Shown: positions 50,412 to 58,797 of the stretch, one piece after another
How the letters are laid out: the number at the start of each line of letters is the position of its first letter
Numbering within the stretch: the stretch's first letter is position 1
DNA from: Chitinophaga filiformis
GTDB lineage: Bacteria; Bacteroidota; Bacteroidia; Chitinophagales; Chitinophagaceae
Assembly (NCBI RefSeq): GCF_021646545.1
Contig: NZ_JAKIRP010000014.1
Span: 62,001 to 126,000, forward strand
Reading direction: 5' to 3'
Length of the DNA: 64,000 nucleotides
Notes under the pieces: generated by a model
What the model was told of the DNA's origin: nothing
Database searches by the model: none
What the model saw: the letters and a program-made list of their open reading frames with translations, nothing else
Translations under genes and position numbers: made by a program

Positions 50412-52028
50412 TTAATAACCATCATTTTGTTTAAGATTGCCGTTCTTATTGATCTCAACACGGGGTATAGGAAAGAGTATGCGGTAGTCGCCATTAGGTG
50501 TATGCGAAAACCATGATTTCTTTGTAAACACTTTAAAGCGGATCAGGTCCTGCCTGCGCCGGTCTTCCTGTGCAAACTCCCAGCCCAGTTCATCCAGGAA
50601 GCGGCCATACTGCACATCGTCACCTCCTTCTACTGTCTGGTTCAGATGATTACGCAAACCGTAATTATAAACACTTCCCTTCAACAGGTCGGCGCCCGTA
50701 ACGAGTGCTTTCTCCGGATGCTCTGTGAAATTCCGCTGCCTTACCTGTGTTACGAGTGTAGCTGCTCCTGCAGCGTCGCCCTTTCTTAACAGGCTTTCCG
50801 CTTTCATCATAAGGATGTCTGCATAGCGGAATAAAGGCCAGTCATTACTCAGCTGTACATTGGCCTTCTGCTTGAACTCAAACTTGCCAAGACGGAAACC
50901 ATGTATCTCTTCTGACTGATCAATGCCCGGTACTTCGTTGATAAAGGCCAGTGGCTTACCGGTGTAAGCGCCCATAGTACAATTCAGTTCAGCACCGGCA
51001 GCGCTGTACTGCTGTCCCTTTATCCAGTTGTCGCGATAACGGGCGTCGTCCGTATCAAATGTATTGATGAACTGAGGAATAGCGCAGATACCGCCCCATG
51101 GAGTAGATTTCAGATTGTAGGTAGCCTGGCATGCAGGTTGTAATGTCTGCATGTGAATATCGAAGGCATTCCAGTTCGTTACATATGTTTCATCAAATGG
51201 CAGGGCGAAAATGATCTCTTTTGAATTCTCATTGTCCGTTACAAATACGCTGCGTTGTACAGGTTCCAATATGAAGCCTTTACCCGAATTGATGATAGCA
51301 TCACATGCAGTAATACATTCATCCCATGCAGGAGTACCTGTGTACACCTCGGCATTCAGGTACATCTTTGCCAGCAGGGCATAAGCGGCCCACTGATTGA
51401 ACTTGCCATAGGTGGTCTTGTCGTTTTTATCGCTCAATAATGGCAGGTTATCTTTGATTTCCTTAACGATGAAATCATATACCTCTTTACGGGTACTCTG
51501 TTCTGGCAGGAATCCAGCCGGCACGTCAAACTGTGTTACAACAGGTACATTACCATATACATCACACAGCACATAATAGTAGGAAGCTCGCAACACTTTC
51601 AGCTCTGCCAGTGTTTCTTCCTTACCGTTGCTGACAGGAATACTACCGGATTCCAACTGATAGATGATACGGTTACAATTCGTAATACCGGCGTAAGTAC
51701 GGTTCCAGGTGTTGATAGTAACATCATCATCAGCCGTCCATTTATGCTCATGCAAACGGCGATAAATACCACCGTCCACCCAGCCATTCGGGCGTGCAGG
51801 GATCACCACCTCATCGGAAGTGGCTTCCTGTATACGGGCAAGACCATTCCAGTCGTTCAGCACAAAGCGCCAGTTCACATAAGCAGCGCCTACCAGCGAG
51901 GCCAGATCCTCTGTGGAAGGATCAAACTGACCGGCGATGATCTCGTTATAACTTGTATCTTTTAATTTGGTGCAGGCAGACACCAGTAACAGCGTTGCCA
52001 GTAATATTGTCTTGATAGATTGTTTCAT
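50412..52028 (-). CDS. SusD/RagB-family glycan-binding lipoprotein
   Basis: A 538-residue surface lipoprotein (LATLLLVSAC). The SusD fold is indicated by LASLVGAAYVNWRF..., NTWNRTYAGITNCNRIIYQLE (first TPR helices), ELKVLRASYYYVLCDVYGNVPVVTQF, TYGKFNQWAAYALLAKMYLNAEVY, FRYADILMMKAESLLRKGDAAGAATLVTQVRQR, and a C-terminal ELGWEFAQEDRRRQDLIRF...YRILFPIPRVEINKNGNLKQNDGY. It caps the SusC channel and binds the glycan. Twenty base pairs from susC; co-transcribed. Substrate is presumably an arabinose-containing glycan, judged only from the GH127 neighbour. Confidence 0.94.
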   Translation of the reverse strand: MKQSIKTILLATLLLVSACTKLKDTSYNEIIAGQFDPSTEDLASLVGAAYVNWRFVLNDWNGLARIQEATSDEVVIPARPNGWVDGGIYRRLHEHKWTADDDVTINTWNRTYAGITNCNRIIYQLESGSIPVSNGKEETLAELKVLRASYYYVLCDVYGNVPVVTQFDVPAGFLPEQSTRKEVYDFIVKEIKDNLPLLSDKNDKTTYGKFNQWAAYALLAKMYLNAEVYTGTPAWDECITACDAIINSGKGFILEPVQRSVFVTDNENSKEIIFALPFDETYVTNWNAFDIHMQTLQPACQATYNLKSTPWGGICAIPQFINTFDTDDARYRDNWIKGQQYSAAGAELNCTMGAYTGKPLAFINEVPGIDQSEEIHGFRLGKFEFKQKANVQLSNDWPLFRYADILMMKAESLLRKGDAAGAATLVTQVRQRNFTEHPEKALVTGADLLKGSVYNYGLRNHLNQTVEGGDDVQYGRFLDELGWEFAQEDRRRQDLIRFKVFTKKSWFSHTPNGDYRILFPIPRVEINKNGNLKQNDGY

Positions 52029-52047
52029 AACAGCAGAATTTAACGGA

Positions 52048-55000
52048 TCAGAAATTCATATTAACACCAACAGTAAATGTCCTGGCAGAAGGATACTTAT
52101 CCCTGTCATCATTGCCTGGCGCGAGTCCCAGCCTGTTCACTTCCGGATCAATTCCCTTATAACCAGTAATGATCAAAGTGTTCAGCGTAGAGACATATAC
52201 ACGCGCCGAGTGCATGTATTTTAGTTTCAGGTTCCGGAAATTGTACCCCAGTGTGATATTATCCACCTTCCAGAAATCACCGTTCTCTACATAATAACTG
52301 TTAAACTCCAGCGGCATATCCTTACTCAGTACGGCCTTGCCGAATACCTTGTCGTAAGCAGATTTCAAGCGGTTGTACTGCTGCAGACCAGTGTTCTCAT
52401 AATACATGCGCTGATAGTTCAGGATCTGATAGTCAAAAGCACCACGCATCGTAATATTCAGATCAAACTGTTTATAACGGAAGCTGTTATTCCATCCGGC
52501 GTAATACTTCGGAAGACCGTTGCCGAGTACACGTTTATCTTCAAAAGCATGCTGATAGCTGTCGTAAGGAACAGGCTTTCCATCGCGGCCTTCATAGATC
52601 CATTTACCATCTTCAGAAATGTCTACTACTTTGAAGCCATAGAAATCGCCGATATTATCTCCGATGTTGACAATGTGTGTAAACGTCTGGATCGGTTCGC
52701 CTGTACCACCTGTGGTAAAGTAGTTGTTGGTAGTCTTGTAAAGGTTGTTAGACAGGCTTACAAGTTTATTGGTGTTGGTAGAGAAATTCACGCTACTGTT
52801 CCATTCGAAGTTCCTTGTCTTTACCGGGATGAAGTTCACCAACACTTCCAGTCCTTTATTTTCCATCTTGCCTACGTTCGCACGTGTGGACGTATACAGG
52901 TTTGGAGGACTGGGCACCGGATAGTCATACAGCAATCCGTTAATGCGGCGGATGTAATAATCCACGCTACCGCTGATCCTGCCGCTGAACATGGAGAAAT
53001 CTAAACCAGCATTCGTCTCATGTTTTTCTTCCCAGCGCAGGTCAGCATTAGGGTTCTGTGAGGGTCCCAGTGTCTGTATCCACACGCCATTTACATATAC
53101 ATAGTTGCTGTAGCTCAGGATGGCCACACCCAGGAAAAGGTCAGTAGGTTGCGTACCTGTAACGCCATATCCTGCACGTAATTTCAGGTCATCAAACAAT
53201 GTCTGGCCTTTCATAAACGCCTCATTGCTGATACGCCATCCGGCAGAGATAGCGGGGAAGGTACCCCAGGGCTTCCTGGTGCCATACAGCTGACTGGCCG
53301 CTTCGTGACGTAAGCTGGCCAACAGCAGGTAACGGTCATCATAACTATAGGTAGCCCTGCCGAAGAAACCAATGAGGTTCGTTTCTGTCTTATCACTGAA
53401 TTCCGGCGCCAGTCCTTCTTTCAGTGCCTGTCCTATACCAATATTGTTGTAGGTAAAGCGGTCTGTCGGAAAGTCCCAGTTCTGCATCCAGTGACTGTTA
53501 TATTCGCGCTCCTGGTAGCTATAACCCGCCAGGGCGGTGAATTTATGTCTTCCTACATTAGCGGTATACTGTGCAGTGAGCTCCATCAATCTGTCAATCT
53601 GTTGTTTCGTACCAACGGATGCATACCCATTCCTGCTATCCCTCAGATTGGAGATATGCCGTTTGGTTTCTGAATAGCCCCTGTCTTCATTGTATTTGGT
53701 GTAAGAGAACAAGGCTGACAATTTCAATCCGTCTACCGGCAGCAATGTCAATGAACCGTTGAGACGCGTATTCTGGGAAGTATTGCGGCCATCGCTTTCA
53801 TAGAGTCTTGACACCGGATTTTCGTAGTTAAACAGGCCTGTCTGTTCATACCAGTTTCCCAGCGAGTCGCGTACGGGAGATGTTGGATTACGGATGAGGG
53901 CTTGTCTGTAGGTATACCCATTAAAGCTGAAACCATCGCCGGTAGTTGTGTACTTGTTGTTGGCGCTTAGCATGCCCAGGTTGACCTTCAGTTTATCATC
54001 CAGCATGCTGTGATTGATATCGATACGGCCGGTGAAGGTCCTGTTGTCAGACTTCTTCATGATACCTTCCAGGGAACGGTAGTTCGCATTCGCGAGATAA
54101 TTTGTTTTGGCATTACCGCCTCTCATGGTGAGGTTGTGTACATGTGTTAATGGCGTTTGTGATATTTCCTTCAGCCAGTCGGTATTCGCGCCCTGATCCC
54201 AGGAAGCGTCTCTGGTACCATCCGCGATCTGTTTGCGGTAATCGGCTGCTGTCAGCATTTCCGGTTTGCGGGCGATGGTTTGTGTGCTGACATATCCGCT
54301 GTACTCCACTGAATTGTTATAAGTGCCACTGGCCCTGCGGGTGGTGATGATGATCACACCGTTGGTACCACGGGTACCGTAGATAGCGGCGGCAGATCCG
54401 TCTTTCAACACATCTACAGACTCGATGTCTTCAGGTGCTACAGTTTTCAGATCGCCGGGGATACCATCTATCAATACTAAAGGATCAGCATTAGCGCCCA
54501 GCAGGGTGGTATTACCACGCAGCAGGATCTGTGAGGAACTGGTGGGGTCACCGCTGGGAGTAGCGATGGACAGGCCCGCCACTTTGCCCTGCAATAGCTG
54601 ACCGGCATCCAGTACATTACCTTTTACGAAGTTCTCTGATTTTACGGTAGCTACAGCGCTGGTCAGGTCTCCTTTCCGCAGGCTGCCGTAGCCTATTACT
54701 ACAACATCCGCCAGTGAGTTGTCGCTCAGTGCCATCTGGATATTCAGCTGGCTACGGCCCTTCACGGCTATTTCCTGGGTGCGGTAACCTATATAACTGA
54801 TCAACAGTGTATCGGCCTCACTCCTTGCCTCGAGGGAGAACACACCTTTATCGTTGGTCATAGTACCCGTCTTTGACGATTTCACTACTATGCTCACGCC
54901 CGGTAGTGGCTGGCCTTTTTCGTCGGTCACCATCCCCGTGATGACCTTGGCCATGCCTTCGGGTACGGGCAGACCTTTTGCAGCGGCCTGCATGGCGGCA

Positions 55001-55404
55001 GACATGGGCATCCTTTTGATGATGATATATTTTCCCTCCTGTACATAGAACAGGTCGTGCGGCAGCAGCAGTGCGTCCAGTACCTCTTTTAGCGAACGCT
55101 CTTTGTTCTCCAGTGCGGGCACGGGGGTGTTGCCGGCCAGTACACCATCTACAACAAAGAGGAACGGCGCCTGCGTTTCTATGCGTTTCAATACTTTATC
55201 AAGTTTTCCTTCCCTGATATTCAGCTGCAACATCACGGTGTTCAGGTCTTGTCCGCTGGTATTACGGGCAATGAGTAACAACGTTGTTGTACACAGCACC
55301 ATCATGATCATGATCACTGTTCGCATTAGCTTAAGCAAAAGGTCTGGTAAATAATGGTGGGTAATGCCCATAGGCTTCCCTGTCAAAATACCGTAGTATT
55401 TCAT
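52048..55404 (-). CDS. SusC/RagA-type TonB-linked importer with STN domain
   Basis: A 1118-residue outer membrane protein. The long N-terminus contains a signal segment (LMRTVIMIMMVLCTTTLLLIA). An STN domain follows at about residues 58-135 (VMLQLNIREGKLDKVLKRIETQAPFLFVVD...LKEVLDALLLPHDL), then a carboxypeptidase-like domain at about 155-230 (ITGMVTDEKGQPLPGVSIVVKSSKTGTMTNDKG). The plug has VVVIGYGSLRKGDLTSAVATV, IATPSGDPTSSSQILLRGNTTLLGANADPLVLIDGIPGDLKTVAPEDIESVDVLKDGSAAAIYGTRGTNGVIIITTRR, and the barrel ends ARTFTVGVNMNF. The STN domain fits control by the FecR/ECF pair directly upstream. Confidence 0.94.
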   Translation of the reverse strand: MKYYGILTGKPMGITHHYLPDLLLKLMRTVIMIMMVLCTTTLLLIARNTSGQDLNTVMLQLNIREGKLDKVLKRIETQAPFLFVVDGVLAGNTPVPALENKERSLKEVLDALLLPHDLFYVQEGKYIIIKRMPMSAAMQAAAKGLPVPEGMAKVITGMVTDEKGQPLPGVSIVVKSSKTGTMTNDKGVFSLEARSEADTLLISYIGYRTQEIAVKGRSQLNIQMALSDNSLADVVVIGYGSLRKGDLTSAVATVKSENFVKGNVLDAGQLLQGKVAGLSIATPSGDPTSSSQILLRGNTTLLGANADPLVLIDGIPGDLKTVAPEDIESVDVLKDGSAAAIYGTRGTNGVIIITTRRASGTYNNSVEYSGYVSTQTIARKPEMLTAADYRKQIADGTRDASWDQGANTDWLKEISQTPLTHVHNLTMRGGNAKTNYLANANYRSLEGIMKKSDNRTFTGRIDINHSMLDDKLKVNLGMLSANNKYTTTGDGFSFNGYTYRQALIRNPTSPVRDSLGNWYEQTGLFNYENPVSRLYESDGRNTSQNTRLNGSLTLLPVDGLKLSALFSYTKYNEDRGYSETKRHISNLRDSRNGYASVGTKQQIDRLMELTAQYTANVGRHKFTALAGYSYQEREYNSHWMQNWDFPTDRFTYNNIGIGQALKEGLAPEFSDKTETNLIGFFGRATYSYDDRYLLLASLRHEAASQLYGTRKPWGTFPAISAGWRISNEAFMKGQTLFDDLKLRAGYGVTGTQPTDLFLGVAILSYSNYVYVNGVWIQTLGPSQNPNADLRWEEKHETNAGLDFSMFSGRISGSVDYYIRRINGLLYDYPVPSPPNLYTSTRANVGKMENKGLEVLVNFIPVKTRNFEWNSSVNFSTNTNKLVSLSNNLYKTTNNYFTTGGTGEPIQTFTHIVNIGDNIGDFYGFKVVDISEDGKWIYEGRDGKPVPYDSYQHAFEDKRVLGNGLPKYYAGWNNSFRYKQFDLNITMRGAFDYQILNYQRMYYENTGLQQYNRLKSAYDKVFGKAVLSKDMPLEFNSYYVENGDFWKVDNITLGYNFRNLKLKYMHSARVYVSTLNTLIITGYKGIDPEVNRLGLAPGNDDRDKYPSARTFTVGVNMNF

Positions 55405-55501
55405 ATCTTTAATTGCATTTTGTATGATGTAATAGAATACAAAGCCGTAGCGCCTGTTTGCATATATGGTTTGCAGACTCTGATGCAGACAGCGCTATGT
55501 T

Positions 55502-55524
55502 ATCCTTTCCTTATGGGAAAGGAT
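55502..55524. other. Hairpin between fecR and susC
   Basis: ATCCTTTCC (55502-55510) pairs perfectly with GGAAAGGAT (55516-55524) over five bases. A T6 run follows on the plus strand only, whereas both flanking genes run on the minus strand. It may be a processing or stability element between the regulatory and structural genes of the PUL. Confidence 0.5.
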
Positions 55525-55595
55525 TTTTTATGTGGTATCGCCGGGAAATGCTGTTGTTTGTTTCATAACGGGATTGCTTGATTTTTGTGAAAATA

Positions 55596-56465
55596 TTATT
55601 GGCACCCTTCGCCGCTGATAGATATTTCTCTTTTGTCCTGACTGATGCGGTACGTGGAGTTGTTGATCTTACACAATAGTTCCAATATTCTCTCCATAGG
55701 CGTGTGCTCATCAAAGCTGGCGATGAACGTACACTTCTTCAGTGCATCGTTTTCGAAATGGAAAGCTACATCGTACTTCCTGCTTAGCATATTGGTAATA
55801 GATTCAAATGTCTCATTGTTCACTTCAAAACCGCCTTTTATCCAGGCGTGGTAAGCTGTTGCATTGACTGTTCTTTCGGCAGTGCTATCTGTCTTTTCTT
55901 CCAGCGTGATCTGTTTATTGGCTGTCAGCACAGTAATACGTTTCTTTTCGTCTTCCACTTTTATCTTTCCGGAAGCTACGGTAATGGAAGTCGGCTCGCC
56001 GCTATAGGCTTTAATATTGAAGCTGGTACCCAATACGGTTGTAGTGCTGCCACCGGCTTTCACTACAAATGGCCGGGCGCCTTTTTTCACGTCGAAAAAC
56101 GCTTCACCGCTGAGCGTGACTTCCCTGCGCTGTGGCCAGTCATTGTACTGCAGTTTGCTGTCGGCATTCAGCCATACAATACTGCTGTCTGGCAATATGA
56201 TCCTGTGCTGCTGTTCTTTTGGTACATATATGACAACCTTCTTTTCCTCCCGCTTCGGATATAAAACCCAGATCCCCGCGGCTATCATAACCGCGGCTGC
56301 CATCCACCATACGGAGGACAGCTGCCGTTTCCGGGCACTGTCTTCATTCCTGACCATATCCATTTCTTCCTTTCCATACCATTGCATCAGGATGTTGATC
56401 TCTTCCTCTGTAGCTGTACCTGCCAGCCATTTTCGGGCAAGTTCGTGGATGTAATCGTCAGGCAT
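55596..56465 (-). CDS. FecR-family anti-sigma factor (PUL)
   Basis: A 289-residue single-pass protein. Cytoplasmic anti-sigma region at residues 1-50 (DYIHELARKWLAGTATEEEINILMQWY), membrane helix at about 53-69 (VWWMAAAVMIAAGIWVLY), then the periplasmic FecR domain (IILPDSSIVWLNADSKLQYNDWPQRREVTLSGEAFFDVKKGARPFVVKAGGSTTTVLGTSFNIKAYSG). It ends with an STN-like segment (FESITNMLSRKYDVAFHFENDALKKCTFIASFDEHTPMERILELLCKI). It should couple the STN domain of SusC to the sigma factor at 56535. Confidence 0.92.
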   Translation of the reverse strand: MPDDYIHELARKWLAGTATEEEINILMQWYGKEEMDMVRNEDSARKRQLSSVWWMAAAVMIAAGIWVLYPKREEKKVVIYVPKEQQHRIILPDSSIVWLNADSKLQYNDWPQRREVTLSGEAFFDVKKGARPFVVKAGGSTTTVLGTSFNIKAYSGEPTSITVASGKIKVEDEKKRITVLTANKQITLEEKTDSTAERTVNATAYHAWIKGGFEVNNETFESITNMLSRKYDVAFHFENDALKKCTFIASFDEHTPMERILELLCKINNSTYRISQDKREISISGEGCQ

Positions 56466-56534
56466 TTTTCCGAGTTATACTAATTAAGAGTGTATAACTG
56501 ACAATTTACCCTTGCTTTTAAGAAAGATTTTTTT

Positions 56535-57122
56535 TCAGAAGAGAACAGTATGTAGTGCGCTTAGTTTCAGGCGTAATATTTTCAGGGCTTTGGTGAGGTG
56601 CCCTTCGGCTGTTTTCTGAGATATATTGAAGGTTTCAGCCGCCTGGCTGATGGAGTAGTCGAGTAGTTTATTATAGTAGAACACCTGCCGGCTTTTTTCC
56701 GGCAGTTCACTGGCGACGGTTTCTATTAACTGTAACAACAGTCTGTCGTTCACCAGGGCTTCCACATCGGCGCCCTTGCTACTGTCAGCTTCCGACATAT
56801 GGGCAAGGGTCTTCATCCTGGAAGCAATGGTCTGTTTGCTGGCCAGGTAATGAAATACGGCGTAACGGGTAATGGCGAAGAGATAAGGTTTCAGGGCAGA
56901 GATCTCTATATCATGTCTTTTCTCCCATAAGATGATGAAGGTGTCCTGTACGATCTCTTCTGCGATCTCTTTGACCTGCAGGCGCTTCATGGTGACATGG
57001 AATAACAGGCCCCAATACCGGTTGTACACTTCGTTAAAAGCGTCTACGGAATCAGCCCTGATCATATCCCACAGGTATTTATCCGTGCAAGTGGAATCCG
57101 GATGAATGTGCGCGTTTTTCAC
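56535..57122 (-). CDS. ECF sigma factor (PUL)
   Basis: A 195-residue ECF sigma factor. Region 2: VDAFNEVYNRYWGLLFHVTMKRLQVKEIAEEIVQDTFIILWEKRHDIE with ALKPYLFAITRYAVFHYL. Region 4: IETVASELPEKSRQVFYYNKLLDYSISQAAETFNISQKTAEGHLTKALKILRLKL. First gene of the PUL (sigma-FecR-SusC-SusD-GH127). It is distinct from the FecI-like factor at 46569 (different length and region 4), so the two units are probably controlled separately. Confidence 0.93.
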   Translation of the reverse strand: MKNAHIHPDSTCTDKYLWDMIRADSVDAFNEVYNRYWGLLFHVTMKRLQVKEIAEEIVQDTFIILWEKRHDIEISALKPYLFAITRYAVFHYLASKQTIASRMKTLAHMSEADSSKGADVEALVNDRLLLQLIETVASELPEKSRQVFYYNKLLDYSISQAAETFNISQKTAEGHLTKALKILRLKLSALHTVLF

Positions 57123-57241
57123 GTGAAAAGTATAAAGCCCTTATAAGTGTGTAATCTACAATTAATTCTTCACTTTTCCAATATGGGATTAGTTATCAGA
57201 AAAACGCTTGTTGTGATATTTTTTCTTTATGTGTTATCAAA

Positions 57242-57949
57242 TTATAAGGTAGTGGCATTGACTGCATTCATCATGGTGCAGCCAACTATTCCGGCGGTTT
57301 CGGTGCGCAGGCGGGTGTCTCCCAGGGAAACGGGTTGAAATCCTTTTTCCAGTGCCAGTTTGATCTCTTCCGGTGTGAAGTCGCCCTCCGGTCCAATCAG
57401 CAATAAGCTATCCTTACCTGGCTGCATGGCTTGCCAGAGATGTTGTTTTTGTTCCGGCAGGCAATGGGCGATGAACAGCTGATTGGCAGGGGGCTGTTGC
57501 ACCAGTGCTTCGAAGGTAGCGGGGGCAGTCAGTTCCGGCAGATAAAATTGCTGCGATTGCAGCATGGCAGAGACCAGAATGCTCTCGAAGCGGTCAGCAC
57601 GGAACTTTTCCTTTTCCGTACGCTGGCTTACCAGTGGAATGATGGTTTGCATACCGATCTCAGTAGCTTTCTCGAGGAACCATTCTATGCGGGAGGTGTT
57701 TTTGGTAAAGGAGATGGCAATACGTACAGGCGCTTTCACAGGTGGCATCAGTTCATAGTTTTTTATCTGTACGACACACTTTTTACGATTATCATCCGTG
57801 ATAGCGGCGGTATACCTGCCACCACGACCGTCGGCCAGCAGCACTTCGTCGCCGGTCTCATGGCGCAGCACCTGGATGCAGTATTTAGAGGTAGGTTCGT
57901 CCATTGTGTAATGCCCGGCGCCGGGAGTGATGTCTTTCGCGTAAAACAT
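57242..57949 (-). CDS. rsmE: 16S rRNA (uracil-1498-N3)-methyltransferase
   Basis: A SPOUT-fold methyltransferase of about 235 residues that modifies U1498 in the decoding centre of the small ribosomal subunit. Start chosen at MFYAKDITPGAGHYTMDEPTSKYCIQVLRHETGDEV; the frame to 58003 would add unlikely residues. Hallmarks are the N-terminal PUA-like region (HVLR-type motif, here QVLRHETGD), SRIEWFLEKATEIGMQTIIPLVSQRTE in the middle, and the SAM-binding knot LLLIGPEGDFTPEEIKLAL with SLGDTRLRTETAGIVGCTMMNAV. The only unusual feature is its repeat-rich upstream region, starting 50 bp before the start codon. Confidence 0.95.
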   Translation of the reverse strand: MFYAKDITPGAGHYTMDEPTSKYCIQVLRHETGDEVLLADGRGGRYTAAITDDNRKKCVVQIKNYELMPPVKAPVRIAISFTKNTSRIEWFLEKATEIGMQTIIPLVSQRTEKEKFRADRFESILVSAMLQSQQFYLPELTAPATFEALVQQPPANQLFIAHCLPEQKQHLWQAMQPGKDSLLLIGPEGDFTPEEIKLALEKGFQPVSLGDTRLRTETAGIVGCTMMNAVNATTL

Positions 57950-57999
57950 GATTGCCTGTTGAAATTTTGGCAAATATCGGTTACCTGGGCGAGAAAGGG

Positions 58000-58134
58000 G
58001 CATATGAGGAGCATATGACCAGCATATGACCAGGATTAACCTCCGATTATCTTCCGATTTGATCGGAGGATTATCGGAAGTTAATCCTGGTCATATGCTG
58101 GTTACATGCTGGTTTGATGCTGGATACATGGCGG
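58000..58134. repeat. 11-bp phased repeats folded into a 38-bp-arm palindrome (block E)
   Basis: CATATG occurs at 58001, 58012 and 58023; CCGAT at 58043 and 58054; ATCGG at 58062 and 58073; ATGCTGG at 58095, 58106 and 58117, with ATGGCGG at 58128. Every step within a run is exactly 11 bp. Bases 58021-58058 pair with 58062-58099 at 35 of 38 positions around a three-base loop, so any transcript would fold into a long hairpin. Confidence 0.88.
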
Positions 58135-58247
58135 GATAGATGTTAAAAACATGTAATGCAAATAGCCTGAAAGACAGAAACGGGCCCATTCCGGCACTCA
58201 CCCCTGCCAGGTATGGAAAGGGCATTCAAGGGCATGTATTCGCTTAC

Positions 58248-58401
58248 ACTATACTACGACTATACCGGAGACTATAACCTACAGGCTCCGTACTATAGCG
58301 TTATAGCCACTATTGTATAGCCAGGGCTATAGAATAGCAGGCGTAACGCAGGACTATAGCGCCTATAGGTATAGAGTCGCACTATAGTCGTAGCGAAGTC
58401 G
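58248..58401. repeat. TATAG-rich, roughly 11-bp periodic block F
   Basis: ACTATA is at 58248, 58259 and 58271, and again at 58292 and 58353. GTCG falls exactly 11 bp apart at 58376, 58387 and 58398. CTATAG-type words recur at least eight times. CTACGACTAT near 58254 is the reverse complement of ATAGTCGTAG at 58384-58393, so the ends can pair. Less regular than blocks A-E and G. Confidence 0.65.
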
Positions 58402-58461
58402 TACACTATTGGTAGCCTGGAAGGTATAAGGGGATATATGATAACCTGTGAACCCGTTTTT

Positions 58462-58518
58462 TGCAGTTAAGGGACAGATTTTTGTAGTTAAAGGACAGGA
58501 ATCTGCAGTTAAGGGACA
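58462..58518. repeat. 21-bp tandem repeat, three units
   Basis: TGYAGTTAARGGACA occurs at 58462-58476, 58483-58497 and 58504-58518, each exactly 21 bp from the next. The six bases between units are not conserved. The spacing equals two helical turns, so protein-binding sites on one DNA face are possible. Confidence 0.85.
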
Positions 58519-58602
58519 TTGTTCAAAACAGTGTCTGATTCTTTCCTAACATTGCATCGTGTAGCAAGGGTTTCCGATTTACAAATTTCAAAATAACTTA
58601 CA

Positions 58603-58797
58603 ATGAAAAATAGCTACCTGTTACTTTTTTACGTGTTTGCAATTAGTGTTGTCATTATTTTCATCAGTGCAACCCGCATCAATACAAACGGGATGAATGA
58701 AAAAACCGCCTCATTGGTTAATGAGACGGTAGTTCCAGGTATATCGGGGGTAAAACAAAATCAGGCTTTGGCCAACACCGCCCTCGTCCTATGCTGA
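58603..58797 (+). CDS. Possible small membrane peptide (doubtful)
   Basis: A 64-codon frame beginning MKNSYLLLFYVFAISVVIIFISA, a convincing single membrane helix or signal. The remaining 40 residues have no recognisable pattern. Against it, codons from about 34 on coincide with the terminator of the convergent MATE gene (58699-58730), and the last 12 codons overlap the MATE coding sequence. It could be a real short gene ending in a terminator, or chance. Confidence 0.3.
   Translation: MKNSYLLLFYVFAISVVIIFISATRINTNGMNEKTASLVNETVVPGISGVKQNQALANTALVLC
58699..58730 (-). terminator. Intrinsic terminator of the MATE gene
   Basis: ACCGCCTCATT (58705-58715) pairs with AATGAGACGGT (58720-58730), one mismatch, four-base loop. 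On the minus strand TTTTTT follows immediately. It lies 31 bp beyond the MATE stop at 58761. Confidence 0.88.

Larger units (their letters stand above)
57950..58602. other. 653-bp intergenic region with three repeat structures
   Basis: No gene was recognised. It contains the 11-bp repeat palindrome (58000-58134), about 100 bp without features, the TATAG-rich block (58248-58401) and the 21-bp tandem repeat (58462-58518), each listed separately. Confidence 0.7.
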
